From contig DATJIF010000103.1 of assembly GCA_035493475.1 (NCBI GenBank), forward strand, positions 15,529 to 79,528: a DNA stretch of 64,000 nucleotides. The letters are read 5' to 3'. Below are positions 1-7,593 of the stretch, one piece after another. Position 1 is the first letter of the stretch, and each line of letters starts with the position of its first letter. Origin of the DNA: Actinospica sp035493475. GTDB taxonomy: Bacteria; Actinomycetota; Actinomycetes; Streptomycetales; Catenulisporaceae. A program made the position numbers and the translations under genes. The notes below the pieces were generated by a model that saw only the letters and a program-made list of their open reading frames with translations, was not told the origin of the DNA and made no database searches.

Positions 1-5
1 GACAC

Positions 6-445
6 GTGGTACGAAAGTTCGTGATCGTGGCGGCGGCCACGATCACGCTGGCCACCTCCGCATGCAGCCCCCGGGGCAGTCGGCCAATACGGTGGCGGTC
101 AGCATGAGAGAGGCCATCGGCACGTGGCTGGACCAGCAAGGACATTGGATCGTCCTCATGGCTTCCGGGCGGGCGTACATGGATCCGGCTATGGACAACA
201 AGCGTCACGTGACGTTCCACGACGGGATGTCACTCGACACGTACTATGCCGGAGCGTGGGCGTTGGACAGCGAAAAGTACAGTGCGACCGTGACCTACGC
301 GGATTCGTGGAATGCTGACGTCGCCGGACCGATAGACCCGCAGGGCGGCTTGACGTGGTGCAGTTCGCAAGGTGGCGTTCAGCTCATCTACGGCGCCGGC
401 GACCCTGATTCCCCATGCGCCGGCCTGGCGTTCACTCGTACGTGA
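6..445 (+). pseudogene. secreted lipoprotein interrupted by an apparent 1-bp frameshift
   Basis: Reading from GTG at 6 gives a short basic N-terminus, a hydrophobic stretch and the lipobox-like LATSAC followed by Ser-Pro, a bacterial lipoprotein signal peptide. That frame stops near position 106. The neighbouring frame, open from 62 to 445, continues as a plausible extracellular domain of about 120 residues with a Cys pair near its C-terminus (LTWCSS and DSPCAG). The frames would join if one C were added to the CCCCC run at 68-72. I infer either a sequencing or assembly deletion or a real inactivating frameshift. The body matches no family I recognise. The true start could lie before the window. 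Confidence 0.55.
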
Positions 446-608
446 AGGGCGTCAGTCGCTGCCCATCATTGCAGCACGCTACCGCGCGGAGGCAGCAGCC
501 ATCCACGATGGACAGCGAGCAATAGCCTTGACTCGATGACTTCGCATCTGCGCTGCTTCCTAGTCCGCAACAGCCGTGGCAGCCTGGGCGGGACGGGTGT
601 CAACCTAA

Positions 609-1028
609 GTGAGCCTGGCGAGGATGTCTGGGGAGCGTGCCCGACGGGGCTTGCGCCTGCGGGTGACTGACCTCTCGCCTGCCACCGCACTGCTCCAAGC
701 ACAAGCAGTGCGGTGGGTAGACACCGAAGGGTGGCCGTGGGTCCTTGAAGTCAGCTTCACCGACGCCGACGACCAAACACACTCAATCGTCGATAAGACC
801 CCACTGTTCACTTTCGAAGACGACGAGCCCGGGCCCGGCACTGAGCTTCCTGTGCATGTCCTCCTAGAGTGCACAGTTGTGAGCCAAACGGCCTCAGGCT
901 GGCAGATTTGCGTCGGTCACCGATCCGTCAGCGACCACGGCCATGCCTTTCTCCCGATCGGTTGGTCGGCCGTTCATATTCGACGAGTCAGGTTGTCGGC
1001 ACTGGCTCCGGGAACTTCACGTCGGTGA
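609..1028 (+). CDS. conserved actinobacterial protein of unknown function
   Basis: A 139-residue soluble protein with no signal peptide or membrane segment. The core (VRWVDTEGWPWVLEVSFTD and HSIVDKTPLF) resembles small Streptomyces proteins of about 120 residues in which an acidic Trp-rich strand is followed by a V-D-K-x-P-x-F motif; their function is unknown. The basic N-terminus is doubtful: GTG 609 is the first start, and ATG 624 or GTG 663 are alternatives that fit the homologues better. The last 41 bp overlap the convergent SDR gene, so the extreme C-terminus could be displaced. Confidence 0.5.
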   Translation: MSLARMSGERARRGLRLRVTDLSPATALLQAQAVRWVDTEGWPWVLEVSFTDADDQTHSIVDKTPLFTFEDDEPGPGTELPVHVLLECTVVSQTASGWQICVGHRSVSDHGHAFLPIGWSAVHIRRVRLSALAPGTSRR

Positions 1029-1911
1029 GTTCCTCGGAGATCGTCCACAGGCGCTGCCGGTCGACGATGTCGTAGGAGGCCGCGAGGGAGGCGACCACCT
1101 GCGGGTGTCCCTTGTACTGGCCCTTACCGTCGGGGCCGTAGTACTGGCCTCCGAGGACGCCGGGGTCGGTGGCGGCCCGCAGGGTGGGGAGCGCGGCCAT
1201 GGCAGCCGGCTGGCTCATCATGGGTGCGACCACGGTGAAGGCCAGCCGCATGGGGGCGGAGGCGTTGCGGGTGGGCGCCTCGGTGCGGGCCACGCCGGGG
1301 TGTGCGGCGACGGAGAGGGTGGTGCCGTACGGTGAGAGGCGGCGTTGCAGCTCGTAGGCGAACATCAGGTTGGCGAGCTTGGACTGTCCGTAGGCTCCTG
1401 TCCGGCTGTAGGAACGCTCCCATTGCAGGTCCTCGAACCGGATCCGGTCGGCCATCAGGCTGCTGACGGTCACCACCCGGGAGCCTTGTACCGGCAGCAG
1501 CAGGTCCAGCAGCAGCCCGGTGAGGGCGAAGTGGCCGAGATGGTTGGTGCCGAACTGCAGCTCGAAGCCGTCCCGCGTGGTCTTCTTCGGCGGTTGCACG
1601 ACTCCTGCGTTGTTGATCAGCAGGTCGATCCGCGGGAGTTTCGCATGCAGGGCGGCCGCGGCGCTGCGGACCGACTCCAGCGAGGACAGGTCCAGTTCCT
1701 GGACGGCGATCTCGGCGCCCGGTGCGCTGTCGCGGATGCGAGCGGCCGCCTGCTCTCCCTTCGCGATGTCCCGTACGGCCAGTACGACGTCTGCCCCGCG
1801 TGCCGCGAGCGCCCGGGCGGTCTCGAAACCGATGCCCGAGTTGGCGCCGGTCACGACGGCCGTGCGGCCCTTCTGGTCGGGGATCTCCTGCTCGGTCCAT
1901 TGCTGTTTCAT
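988..1911 (-). CDS. SDR family oxidoreductase (retinol-dehydrogenase-like)
   Basis: A 307-residue classical-type short-chain dehydrogenase. It has the nucleotide-binding TGANSGIG at residues 21-28, the LINNAG motif near residue 100, a catalytic Ser in TVSSL and the YGQSK active-site Tyr/Lys. Length and the F-G-x-N-H-L-G-H-F region place it with the retinol dehydrogenase/WWOX-like SDRs, which reduce or oxidise carbonyl/alcohol groups with NAD(P)H; the substrate cannot be read from sequence. It lies 39 bp after a second SDR gene on the same strand, so the two are probably co-transcribed under the divergent TetR regulator. Confidence 0.88.
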   Translation of the reverse strand: MKQQWTEQEIPDQKGRTAVVTGANSGIGFETARALAARGADVVLAVRDIAKGEQAAARIRDSAPGAEIAVQELDLSSLESVRSAAAALHAKLPRIDLLINNAGVVQPPKKTTRDGFELQFGTNHLGHFALTGLLLDLLLPVQGSRVVTVSSLMADRIRFEDLQWERSYSRTGAYGQSKLANLMFAYELQRRLSPYGTTLSVAAHPGVARTEAPTRNASAPMRLAFTVVAPMMSQPAAMAALPTLRAATDPGVLGGQYYGPDGKGQYKGHPQVVASLAASYDIVDRQRLWTISEELTDVKFPEPVPTT

Positions 1912-1950
1912 GTGGTGCTCCGGTGTCGGTGGCGGCCGGTTGACGGGTGG

Positions 1951-2772
1951 TCAGGCCAGGGCGGTCTCGGCCTCGGCGGACAGTTCGGCCCATTCCTCCC
2001 AGGCCTTCAGGCGCTCGGCGTAGATCGGCGGGACCACCGTGTGGGGATAGGAGCCGAAGAAGATCCGCATCGGGGGGTTGTCTGCGTCGACGACCTTCAG
2101 CAGCGCGGGGCCGACGCCGTGCGGATCGGCCAGCGGCAGGTCGGTGAGGCCGGCCATGACCGCCTGCCGGACACCGTCGTAGGCGGCCAGCGGTTCGGCC
2201 ATGACCGAGGAGGCGCCGAGATCGGTCTTGAACGGACCGGGCTGTACGACGGTCACCCGGATACCGAAGGCGGCGACCTCCTGGGCCAACGCGTCGGCGA
2301 AACCCTCCAGCGCGGCCTTGGAGGCGGAGTAGGCACCCGTCGTCGGGAACGTCGCGTGGGCGAGCATGCTCGAGACCATGACGAGATGGCCGCTGCCCTG
2401 CGCGCGCAGGTACGGCAGCGCCGACTGGGTCACCCATACCGGGCCGTACAGGTTCGTCTCGAACTGCGCGCGGATGTCGTCCTCGGAGAGTTCCTCGACC
2501 ATGCCAGACACGTTGTAGCCCGCATTGTTGACGACCACGTCCAGCCGCCCGAAGTGCTCGTGGGTCCGCTTCACGGCCGCGGCCACGGCTGCCTTGTCCC
2601 TGACATCCAGGGCCAGCGGCAGGACGGCGTCGCCGTACTCCGCGACCAAGCCGGCGAGGGACTCGGCGCTGCGGGCCGTCACCGCGGCCTTATCGCCTCG
2701 CGAAAGCGCCGCCCGGGCGAACTGGCTGCCCAGGCCGCGGGAGGAGCCGGTGATGAACCAGACCTTGCTCAT
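1951..2772 (-). CDS. SDR family NAD(P)-dependent oxidoreductase
   Basis: A 273-residue short-chain dehydrogenase starting MSKVWFITG at ATG 2772, where homologues of this type usually begin; the frame stays open upstream but without matching sequence. Motifs are TGSSRGLG (residues 8-15), VVNNAG, the active-site Ser in MVSSM and the catalytic YSASK. Substrate unknown; the enzyme is cytosolic. It is the first gene of a two-SDR operon and is divergent from a TetR-type regulator across 94 bp, an arrangement typical of a regulator controlling detoxifying reductases. Confidence 0.88.
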   Translation of the reverse strand: MSKVWFITGSSRGLGSQFARAALSRGDKAAVTARSAESLAGLVAEYGDAVLPLALDVRDKAAVAAAVKRTHEHFGRLDVVVNNAGYNVSGMVEELSEDDIRAQFETNLYGPVWVTQSALPYLRAQGSGHLVMVSSMLAHATFPTTGAYSASKAALEGFADALAQEVAAFGIRVTVVQPGPFKTDLGASSVMAEPLAAYDGVRQAVMAGLTDLPLADPHGVGPALLKVVDADNPPMRIFFGSYPHTVVPPIYAERLKAWEEWAELSAEAETALA

Positions 2773-2866
2773 GAGAAGTACTCCTGAAGAAGAAACAGAG
2801 TCAGCAAGAGGGACTATAATCCTTTCTGGAACTGAGTACCACAAGGGGTCTGTGTACACTTTCGGC
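2773..2866. promoter_or_regulatory. divergent promoter/operator region between SDR operon and tetR
   Basis: This 94-bp spacer is clearly more AT-rich than its flanks. A consensus -10 hexamer TATAAT lies on the plus strand at 2815-2820, upstream of the tetR start at 2867. An imperfect inverted repeat pairs GTACCACA (2836-2843) with TGTGTAC (2851-2857) just before tetR and is a candidate operator. No convincing -35 box was found for either direction. Confidence 0.4.
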
Positions 2867-3505
2867 ATGGCAGACACATCCGGGACGTCACCCACGCGGG
2901 GCGGGCAGCCGTCGCTGCGCGAGCGGACCCGGGCCGCGATGCGCGCCGAGGTCAGCGACATCGCGTTCCGGCTCTTCGCCGAACAGGGCTTCGAGCACAC
3001 GACCATCGAGCAAATCGCCGCGGAGGCAGGGCTCTCGCGCACCACGTTCTTCCGGTATTTCGGCACCAAGGAGGAACTCGTCCTGGGCAAGATGAACGAG
3101 TTCGGCCACGAGGTCGCCGCCGCGCTCGCCGCCCGCCCCGAGAGCGAACGGCCGTGGGAGGCCCTGCGTCGCGCCTTCGACCTGGTCAGCGAACCCCGAG
3201 GCGACGAGTCCGAGCCGTCTTCGAACGGGTTGCAGCTGTTCAGCGACGCGTGCGCCCTGATGACCCGTCAGTGGGAGAAGACGCAGGGCTGGCAGAGCAT
3301 GCTGGTGCCGGAGATCGCCCGCCGGCTCGGCGGTGCGGCGAACCCTTCGAGCGACCTCCGCGCCCAGGTCCTCGTCGCGTCCGCGATCTCCTGCCTGGAC
3401 GCCGCCGCCGACGCCGCCATGGCCGACGGTGGCAAGACCCCGTTGTCCGTGCTGCTCGACCAAGCGATGGAAACACTCAGCGAAGGGGTCCTCGCCGGAC
3501 ACTGA
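2867..3505 (+). CDS. TetR/AcrR family transcriptional regulator
   Basis: A 212-residue regulator. The TetR_N helix-turn-helix spans about residues 20-75 (FRLFAEQGFEHTTIEQIAAE then GLSRTTFFRYFGTKEEL), followed by a variable ligand-binding domain that I cannot assign to a ligand. ATG 2867 was chosen because protein homology begins shortly after it and because the longer open frame upstream would cross the putative promoter. Its position divergent from two SDR genes suggests that it represses that operon and possibly itself. Confidence 0.85.
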   Translation: MADTSGTSPTRGGQPSLRERTRAAMRAEVSDIAFRLFAEQGFEHTTIEQIAAEAGLSRTTFFRYFGTKEELVLGKMNEFGHEVAAALAARPESERPWEALRRAFDLVSEPRGDESEPSSNGLQLFSDACALMTRQWEKTQGWQSMLVPEIARRLGGAANPSSDLRAQVLVASAISCLDAAADAAMADGGKTPLSVLLDQAMETLSEGVLAGH

Positions 3506-3627
3506 GCGTTCCGACCGCCACGAACACCTCGCTCTGCCGAATCCATCGCATGCCTACGGCCGCGGCATCGGCGTCGTCACCGCTGTTCCAAAAATCGCCA
3601 TGGCGGAGATCATGCGGCTGACTGGCG

Positions 3628-4140
3628 TCACGTGCTCGTGAGCCGGTTGAGCACGTAGATCGTGACCGGCTCGCCGTGCAGCACATCCGCACGGCTCGCA
3701 GTGAATCCGAGGCGCTCGGCAACGTGGACCGATGCCGCATTGCCGGGGTGGATCGTCGCCGTGAAGTACGGCACGTCGAGTGCACCGAAGCCCCACTCGG
3801 CGACAGCACGTGCGGCCTCGGTCGCGTATCCGTGTCCCCATGCTTCCGCTCGCAGCGTCCAGCCCAGGTCGACCTCAGCGCTCCGCTCGCTGTAGACGAG
3901 GCCGCATCGACCGAGGAAGCGCCCGCTCTCACGCGACTCGATCGCGAAAAGGCCGTGCCCACGCTCCAGCCACTGCCGTTCGATGCGTTGGAGTACGGCG
4001 AGCGCGGCCTCTTCCGCATAGGCGCCGACGAACTGGTTGACGCGCTCATCGCCGTGCAACGTGACCCATAGATCGACGTCCGAGGTCGTCATGGGGCGAA
4101 GCCGCAGCCGAGCGGTCTCAAGGATGACCACAGTCGGCAC
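3628..4140 (-). CDS. GNAT family N-acetyltransferase (RimJ/RimL type)
   Basis: A 170-residue acetyltransferase. The N-terminal ETARLRLRPM, the strand DLGWTLRAEAWGHGYATEAA (the R/Q-x-x-G-x-A acetyl-CoA loop in the form WGHGYA) and HPGNAASVHVAERLGF are diagnostic of the RimJ/RimL-like group. These enzymes move acetyl from acetyl-CoA to protein N-termini, antibiotics or small amines; the acceptor is unknown. The gene stands alone between tetR and a secreted repeat protein. Confidence 0.85.
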   Translation of the reverse strand: MPTVVILETARLRLRPMTTSDVDLWVTLHGDERVNQFVGAYAEEAALAVLQRIERQWLERGHGLFAIESRESGRFLGRCGLVYSERSAEVDLGWTLRAEAWGHGYATEAARAVAEWGFGALDVPYFTATIHPGNAASVHVAERLGFTASRADVLHGEPVTIYVLNRLTST

Positions 4141-4168
4141 GTTAGACCAGCTCGAAGAGGACTTCCAC

Positions 4169-4531
4169 CTAGTCGGCGTTGATCACGCCGTTGTCGTCGG
4201 TGCTGATGACGCCATTGTCGTTCGAGTTGATCACGCCGTTGTCATTGGCACTGATCACGCCGTTGTCGTTGGTGCTGATGACACCGTTGTCGGCGGGGGC
4301 GGCCCCGTTGGTCGAGATGACGCCGCCGTCGGATGCGGTGACGCCGTTGGTCGAGATGACGCCGCCCTCGGCTGACTTGACTCCGTTGGCCGAGATCACA
4401 CCGCCGTCGGCGACAATGACTGATGCCGGCGAGTTGTGGTGGCCGGTGCCCTGGATGCCGTTCGCGAGGATGAGGGCTAGTGCGCCCGCGACTGCCACTG
4501 TTGCGGTGATGAGTGTGGTCCGCTGATTCAC
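4169..4531 (-). CDS. small secreted NGVIS-repeat protein
   Basis: A 120-residue protein starting at GTG 4531, five bases after the strong ribosome site GGGAGG; a longer upstream reading lacks such a site. Residues 1-23 form a basic plus hydrophobic export signal. From residue 43 the chain is almost wholly repeats: three 13-residue units of the type GGVISxNGVxxxxD (43-81), then five 8-residue units of the type NGVISxND (82-120). Such short regular beta-prone repeats suggest a beta-solenoid or a self-assembling surface polymer; this is inference and I know no characterised homologue. The gene is divergent from an ECF sigma gene 281 bp away. Confidence 0.7.
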   Translation of the reverse strand: MNQRTTLITATVAVAGALALILANGIQGTGHHNSPASVIVADGGVISANGVKSAEGGVISTNGVTASDGGVISTNGAAPADNGVISTNDNGVISANDNGVINSNDNGVISTDDNGVINAD

Positions 4532-4812
4532 GCGTACCTCCCGGTTACGTCTTCGCGGTCGGGTACGGCGGTCCTGATGCGTCCGCGCGCCGGGCCACGA
4601 CGCGATCGGTGTACGCTCCGCCGTCATCGCGAACATAGCACCGTCGCAGAAGCCTGACTACCAGTCGCGATGCCGCCCTCCGCTCCCTCTCCCGCCCCCC
4701 TCCACTCCCCCTCTCCGCGAAACCGAACCGTGATGTAACCGGCTCGGCGCGCGGCACGTCAACTCTGCGAAGCCGCGAAACGGGATCGTGGCGCAAGTGG
4801 GGAGGGGGCGGC

Positions 4813-5466
4813 ATGGCGGTTGGACTGGACCAGGATTTCGACGCGTTCTACACAGCCACATACCGACGACTTGTCAGCCATATCTACGCCTTGACCGGCA
4901 GCCTGGACGAGGCGGAGGACTGCGTCCAGGAGGCCTTCGCGCGGGCCTGGCAGCAGTGGGCCAGGGTGTCGAACGAGATCGAGAGTCCCGAGGCGTGGGT
5001 GCGCACGATCGCCGCACGGCTCGCGGTGTCCTCGTGGCGCAAGGCGGTCAACCGGCTCAGGGCGCACCGCCGCGAGATGCCGGTGACGGAGGTCGCCGGG
5101 ATGAGCCCGGACGCCGTCGCCGTGATCGCCGCGCTGCGCAAGATCTCGGCGGACCAGCGGCTGGCGATCGTGCTGTACCACTACGCCGGTCTCACGGTCG
5201 AGCAGATCGCGGCGGAAACGGGGGCGGGGGCGAGCACGGTGAAGGCGCGCCTGGCCCGCGGACGCAAAGCCCTGGCACCGCATCTGGCCGAGTTCGCCGA
5301 CACCCTCGACGAGCGTCGGCCGCCCCGAGCGACCACACACCACGAACCGTCCGCTCAGCACGACCCGACCGCTCAGCACGACCCGTCCGCGCACCACGAT
5401 CCGTCCGCTCAGCACGACGAACCGACTCAGCACGAACAGCCCCGCACCAGTCGAAGGGGGTCCTAG
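4813..5466 (+). CDS. ECF RNA polymerase sigma factor, SigE-like family
   Basis: A 217-residue extracytoplasmic-function sigma factor. Region 2 covers about residues 8-75 (FYTATYRRLVSHIYALTGSL, DEAEDCVQEAFARAW) and region 4 about 115-165 (LRKISADQRLAIVLYHYAGL, IAAETGAGASTVKARLARGR). A GGGGAGGGGG ribosome site precedes ATG 4813. An unusual C-terminal tail from about residue 178 holds repeats rich in His, Asp and Gln. Two bases separate it from a gene for a single-pass membrane protein, so the pair probably forms a sigma/anti-sigma or sensor unit. Confidence 0.9.
   Translation: MAVGLDQDFDAFYTATYRRLVSHIYALTGSLDEAEDCVQEAFARAWQQWARVSNEIESPEAWVRTIAARLAVSSWRKAVNRLRAHRREMPVTEVAGMSPDAVAVIAALRKISADQRLAIVLYHYAGLTVEQIAAETGAGASTVKARLARGRKALAPHLAEFADTLDERRPPRATTHHEPSAQHDPTAQHDPSAHHDPSAQHDEPTQHEQPRTSRRGS
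5347..5436 (+). repeat. 18-bp tandem repeat coding for His-rich sigma-factor tail
   Basis: Four copies of an 18-bp unit at 5347-5418 and a degenerate fifth encode the hexapeptide P-(S/T)-A-(Q/H)-H-D at the C-terminus of the sigma factor. The reading frame is kept in every unit, so copy number could vary without breaking the gene. Confidence 0.8.
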
Positions 5467-5468
5467 CC

Positions 5469-6458
5469 GTGTCCAAGGACTTCGACGCCTCACTCTCCGA
5501 CGCCCTCGACAGCGTCGCCCGCGCCGCACGGTCCGCCGGACCCGAGGCCGCCCAAATCCGAGGAAGGAAGCGCACCATGCGAAAGCGAATCGCCCTGTCC
5601 ACCGTGTCCCTCGTCCTGGTCGCCGCCGGCGCGACCACGGCGTTCAAGGTCGCGGACACATCGCACGACGTCACGCCGACCATGACGCACTCGGCCAGCC
5701 CGAACGTCACGGTGAGCGTGTCCCCGACCACCGCGGCCACGAACGGTACGCCCACCACGGGCGCGACGGGCACCTCCACGTCGGGTTCGCCCGCCTCCGG
5801 TTCCACGTCGGCCACGCCGTCCGGCTCCACGGCGACGAGCAGCTCCCGGATCGGCGATCCGCACAAGGTGGTCACGAGCGCGTGGCTGACGGCGAGCCAG
5901 ATGCCGTTCGCGGGCACCTTCGTGTGGAACTCGATCCCGGCGAGTTCGGACAGCGTGCAGCCGCTGACGTCCACCATCGGCTACGTCCCGAACAACACGA
6001 GCTACCAGGCGCTGACCATGTGCGCCGACCCGGCCCAGCTCCTCTCGCGCACGACCGGCGCCCAGATCCAGGGTTTCGAGACGACTCCCACGTCCGCGGG
6101 CAGCCACGGGGCGGACCAGTACATCTTCTTCTTCACCAACGCCAAGTCCGCGCAGCAGACCTATAGCTGGCTGCAGAACCAGTACAGCTCCAGCTGCTTG
6201 GGCATCCCCAGCACCGGCGCGCAGATCACGCAGGTCGCCAGCGACGGCACGTCCGGCATGGCCTGGCTGAGCCGCAAGGCCAGCTCCGGTCTCCCTGACA
6301 TGCCGATCTACCAGCGTGAGTACTTCGTCCAGCGGGGCAACACGATCGCGTACGTCTCGTTCACCAGCCCGCAGGACCTGCCGACCGCGTACGACGACAG
6401 CAGCCAACTCGCCACCATCGCCGCCCACATGTGTGTCTACGGCGGCGCCTGCAACTAA
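5469..6458 (+). CDS. single-pass membrane protein, putative sigma-factor partner/sensor
   Basis: A 329-residue protein from GTG 5469, immediately after the sigma gene stop. Residues 1-38 are cytosolic, about 40-60 form one membrane helix (IALSTVSLVLVAAGATTAF), about 65-125 are a Ser/Thr/Gly-rich linker and the rest is an extracellular domain with cysteines near MCAD, SSCLG and at the C-terminal MCVYGGACN. This architecture is common in proteins encoded next to SigE-like ECF factors, and the outer domain resembles PknH/LpqN-type sensor domains. No zinc-binding anti-sigma motif is visible, so the mode of sigma control is inferred only from gene pairing. Confidence 0.7.
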   Translation: MSKDFDASLSDALDSVARAARSAGPEAAQIRGRKRTMRKRIALSTVSLVLVAAGATTAFKVADTSHDVTPTMTHSASPNVTVSVSPTTAATNGTPTTGATGTSTSGSPASGSTSATPSGSTATSSSRIGDPHKVVTSAWLTASQMPFAGTFVWNSIPASSDSVQPLTSTIGYVPNNTSYQALTMCADPAQLLSRTTGAQIQGFETTPTSAGSHGADQYIFFFTNAKSAQQTYSWLQNQYSSSCLGIPSTGAQITQVASDGTSGMAWLSRKASSGLPDMPIYQREYFVQRGNTIAYVSFTSPQDLPTAYDDSSQLATIAAHMCVYGGACN

Positions 6459-6478
6459 CGCGACACGCACAAAAACGA

Positions 6479-6541
6479 CCGGCCGCAGTGGCCTCGACCT
6501 CGATCGACATCCTCGATCGGCGTCGAGACCGCTGCGGTCGG
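6479..6541. terminator. long imperfect hairpin, bidirectional terminator
   Basis: Arms of 20 nt at 6479-6498 and about 6522-6541 pair at 19 positions including two G-U pairs, enclosing a 23-nt loop that itself contains CTCGATCG repeats. It sits between the convergent sensor gene (ends 6458) and oxidoreductase gene (ends 6565). No T-run follows, as is common in high-GC actinomycetes. Confidence 0.6.
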
Positions 6542-6564
6542 ACTCGTTTCTGGCCCTCGACTCT

Positions 6565-7521
6565 CTAGCCCTCGACGACCCGCAGCACGACCTTGCCGAC
6601 GACGCGGCCGGTCTCGCTGCGGCGGTGCGCGTCCGCGGCGTCTTCGAGTGCGTAGACGGAGTCGATCTCCACGCGCAGCTTGCCCTGTTCGATGAGTTCG
6701 ACGATCGCGGTGAGGGCGAGGCGGTCGGGCTCGACGAGCGTGAAGCCGGTCGGGATGTCGCGCGCCGCGGCCTCCTTCACGGCCGCCTCGTCGACGGGGA
6801 GGATCGAGACGAGGACGCCGCCGTCCTTGAGCACCTTGAGCGAGCGGCTGCTGTAGTCGCCCGCGATCGGGTCGAAGACGACGTCGACGGGCTGGTCGCG
6901 CAGCACGTCGGCGAAGTCGGCCTCGTGGTAGTCGATGACCTCGTCGGCTCCGAGGCCGCGGACGAAGTCGTGCTTGGCGGCGCTGGCCGTGCCGATGACG
7001 TACGCGCCGAGGCTCTTGGCGATCTGCACCGCGACGTGGCCCACGCCTCCGGCCGCCGCGTGGATCAGGACGCGCTGGCCGGGCTTGACTTTGCCGGTGT
7101 CGACGAGCCCCTGCCACGCGGTGAGCGCGACGAGCGGCAGTCCGGCCGCCTCCTCGAAGCTCAGTGCGGCGGGCTTGGGCACGAAGTGGCGGGACGGGGC
7201 GACGACGTATTCGGCGTACGCGCCGGGCAGGTGCGGGAACAGCGGCATGCCGAGCACCTCGTCGCCGGGCCGGTAGAGGGTCACGCCGGGTCCGACGGCC
7301 TCGACCACGCCGGCCACGTCGTAGCCCAGGATCAGCGGGAACGTCCGGCCCGCGAGCCCGCCGCCGGAGCGCGACTTCCAGTCCGTCGGGTTGATCCCGG
7401 CCGCGTGCACCCGCACCAGGATCTCGGTCGCGCCGGGCGTCGGCCGCTCGACTTTCGCCGGCTTGAGCACCTCGGGTCCACCCGGCCGTTCCGCGATGAT
7501 CGCGCGCATTGTCGTCGTCAT
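6565..7521 (-). CDS. NADP-dependent zinc-less MDR oxidoreductase (quinone-oxidoreductase-like)
   Basis: A 318-residue medium-chain dehydrogenase/reductase. The N-terminal GroES-like domain includes HAAGINPTDWKSRSG and GYDVAGVVEAVGPGV; the Rossmann domain has the AAAGGVGHVAVQIAKSLGA dinucleotide loop. The catalytic-zinc Cys/His set and structural-zinc cysteines of alcohol dehydrogenases are absent, so it belongs to the quinone oxidoreductase/zeta-crystallin branch that reduces quinones or enones with NADPH. ATG 7521 was chosen; ATG 7509 (MRAII) is possible. It is divergent from a GlxA-type regulator 72 bp away that may control it. Confidence 0.88.
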   Translation of the reverse strand: MTTTMRAIIAERPGGPEVLKPAKVERPTPGATEILVRVHAAGINPTDWKSRSGGGLAGRTFPLILGYDVAGVVEAVGPGVTLYRPGDEVLGMPLFPHLPGAYAEYVVAPSRHFVPKPAALSFEEAAGLPLVALTAWQGLVDTGKVKPGQRVLIHAAAGGVGHVAVQIAKSLGAYVIGTASAAKHDFVRGLGADEVIDYHEADFADVLRDQPVDVVFDPIAGDYSSRSLKVLKDGGVLVSILPVDEAAVKEAAARDIPTGFTLVEPDRLALTAIVELIEQGKLRVEIDSVYALEDAADAHRRSETGRVVGKVVLRVVEG

Positions 7522-7593
7522 GCGGATCACTCTGCCGCCGCGTCCCCCGCCTCGCCTAGTGGCTGGATAGACATGATGTGAAAGAATCGGGCC

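Noticed and set aside
1124..2437. 437-codon open frame on the minus strand across both SDR genes
   Set aside because: Same strand but a different frame from two clear SDR enzymes; Arg/Pro-rich with no motif.
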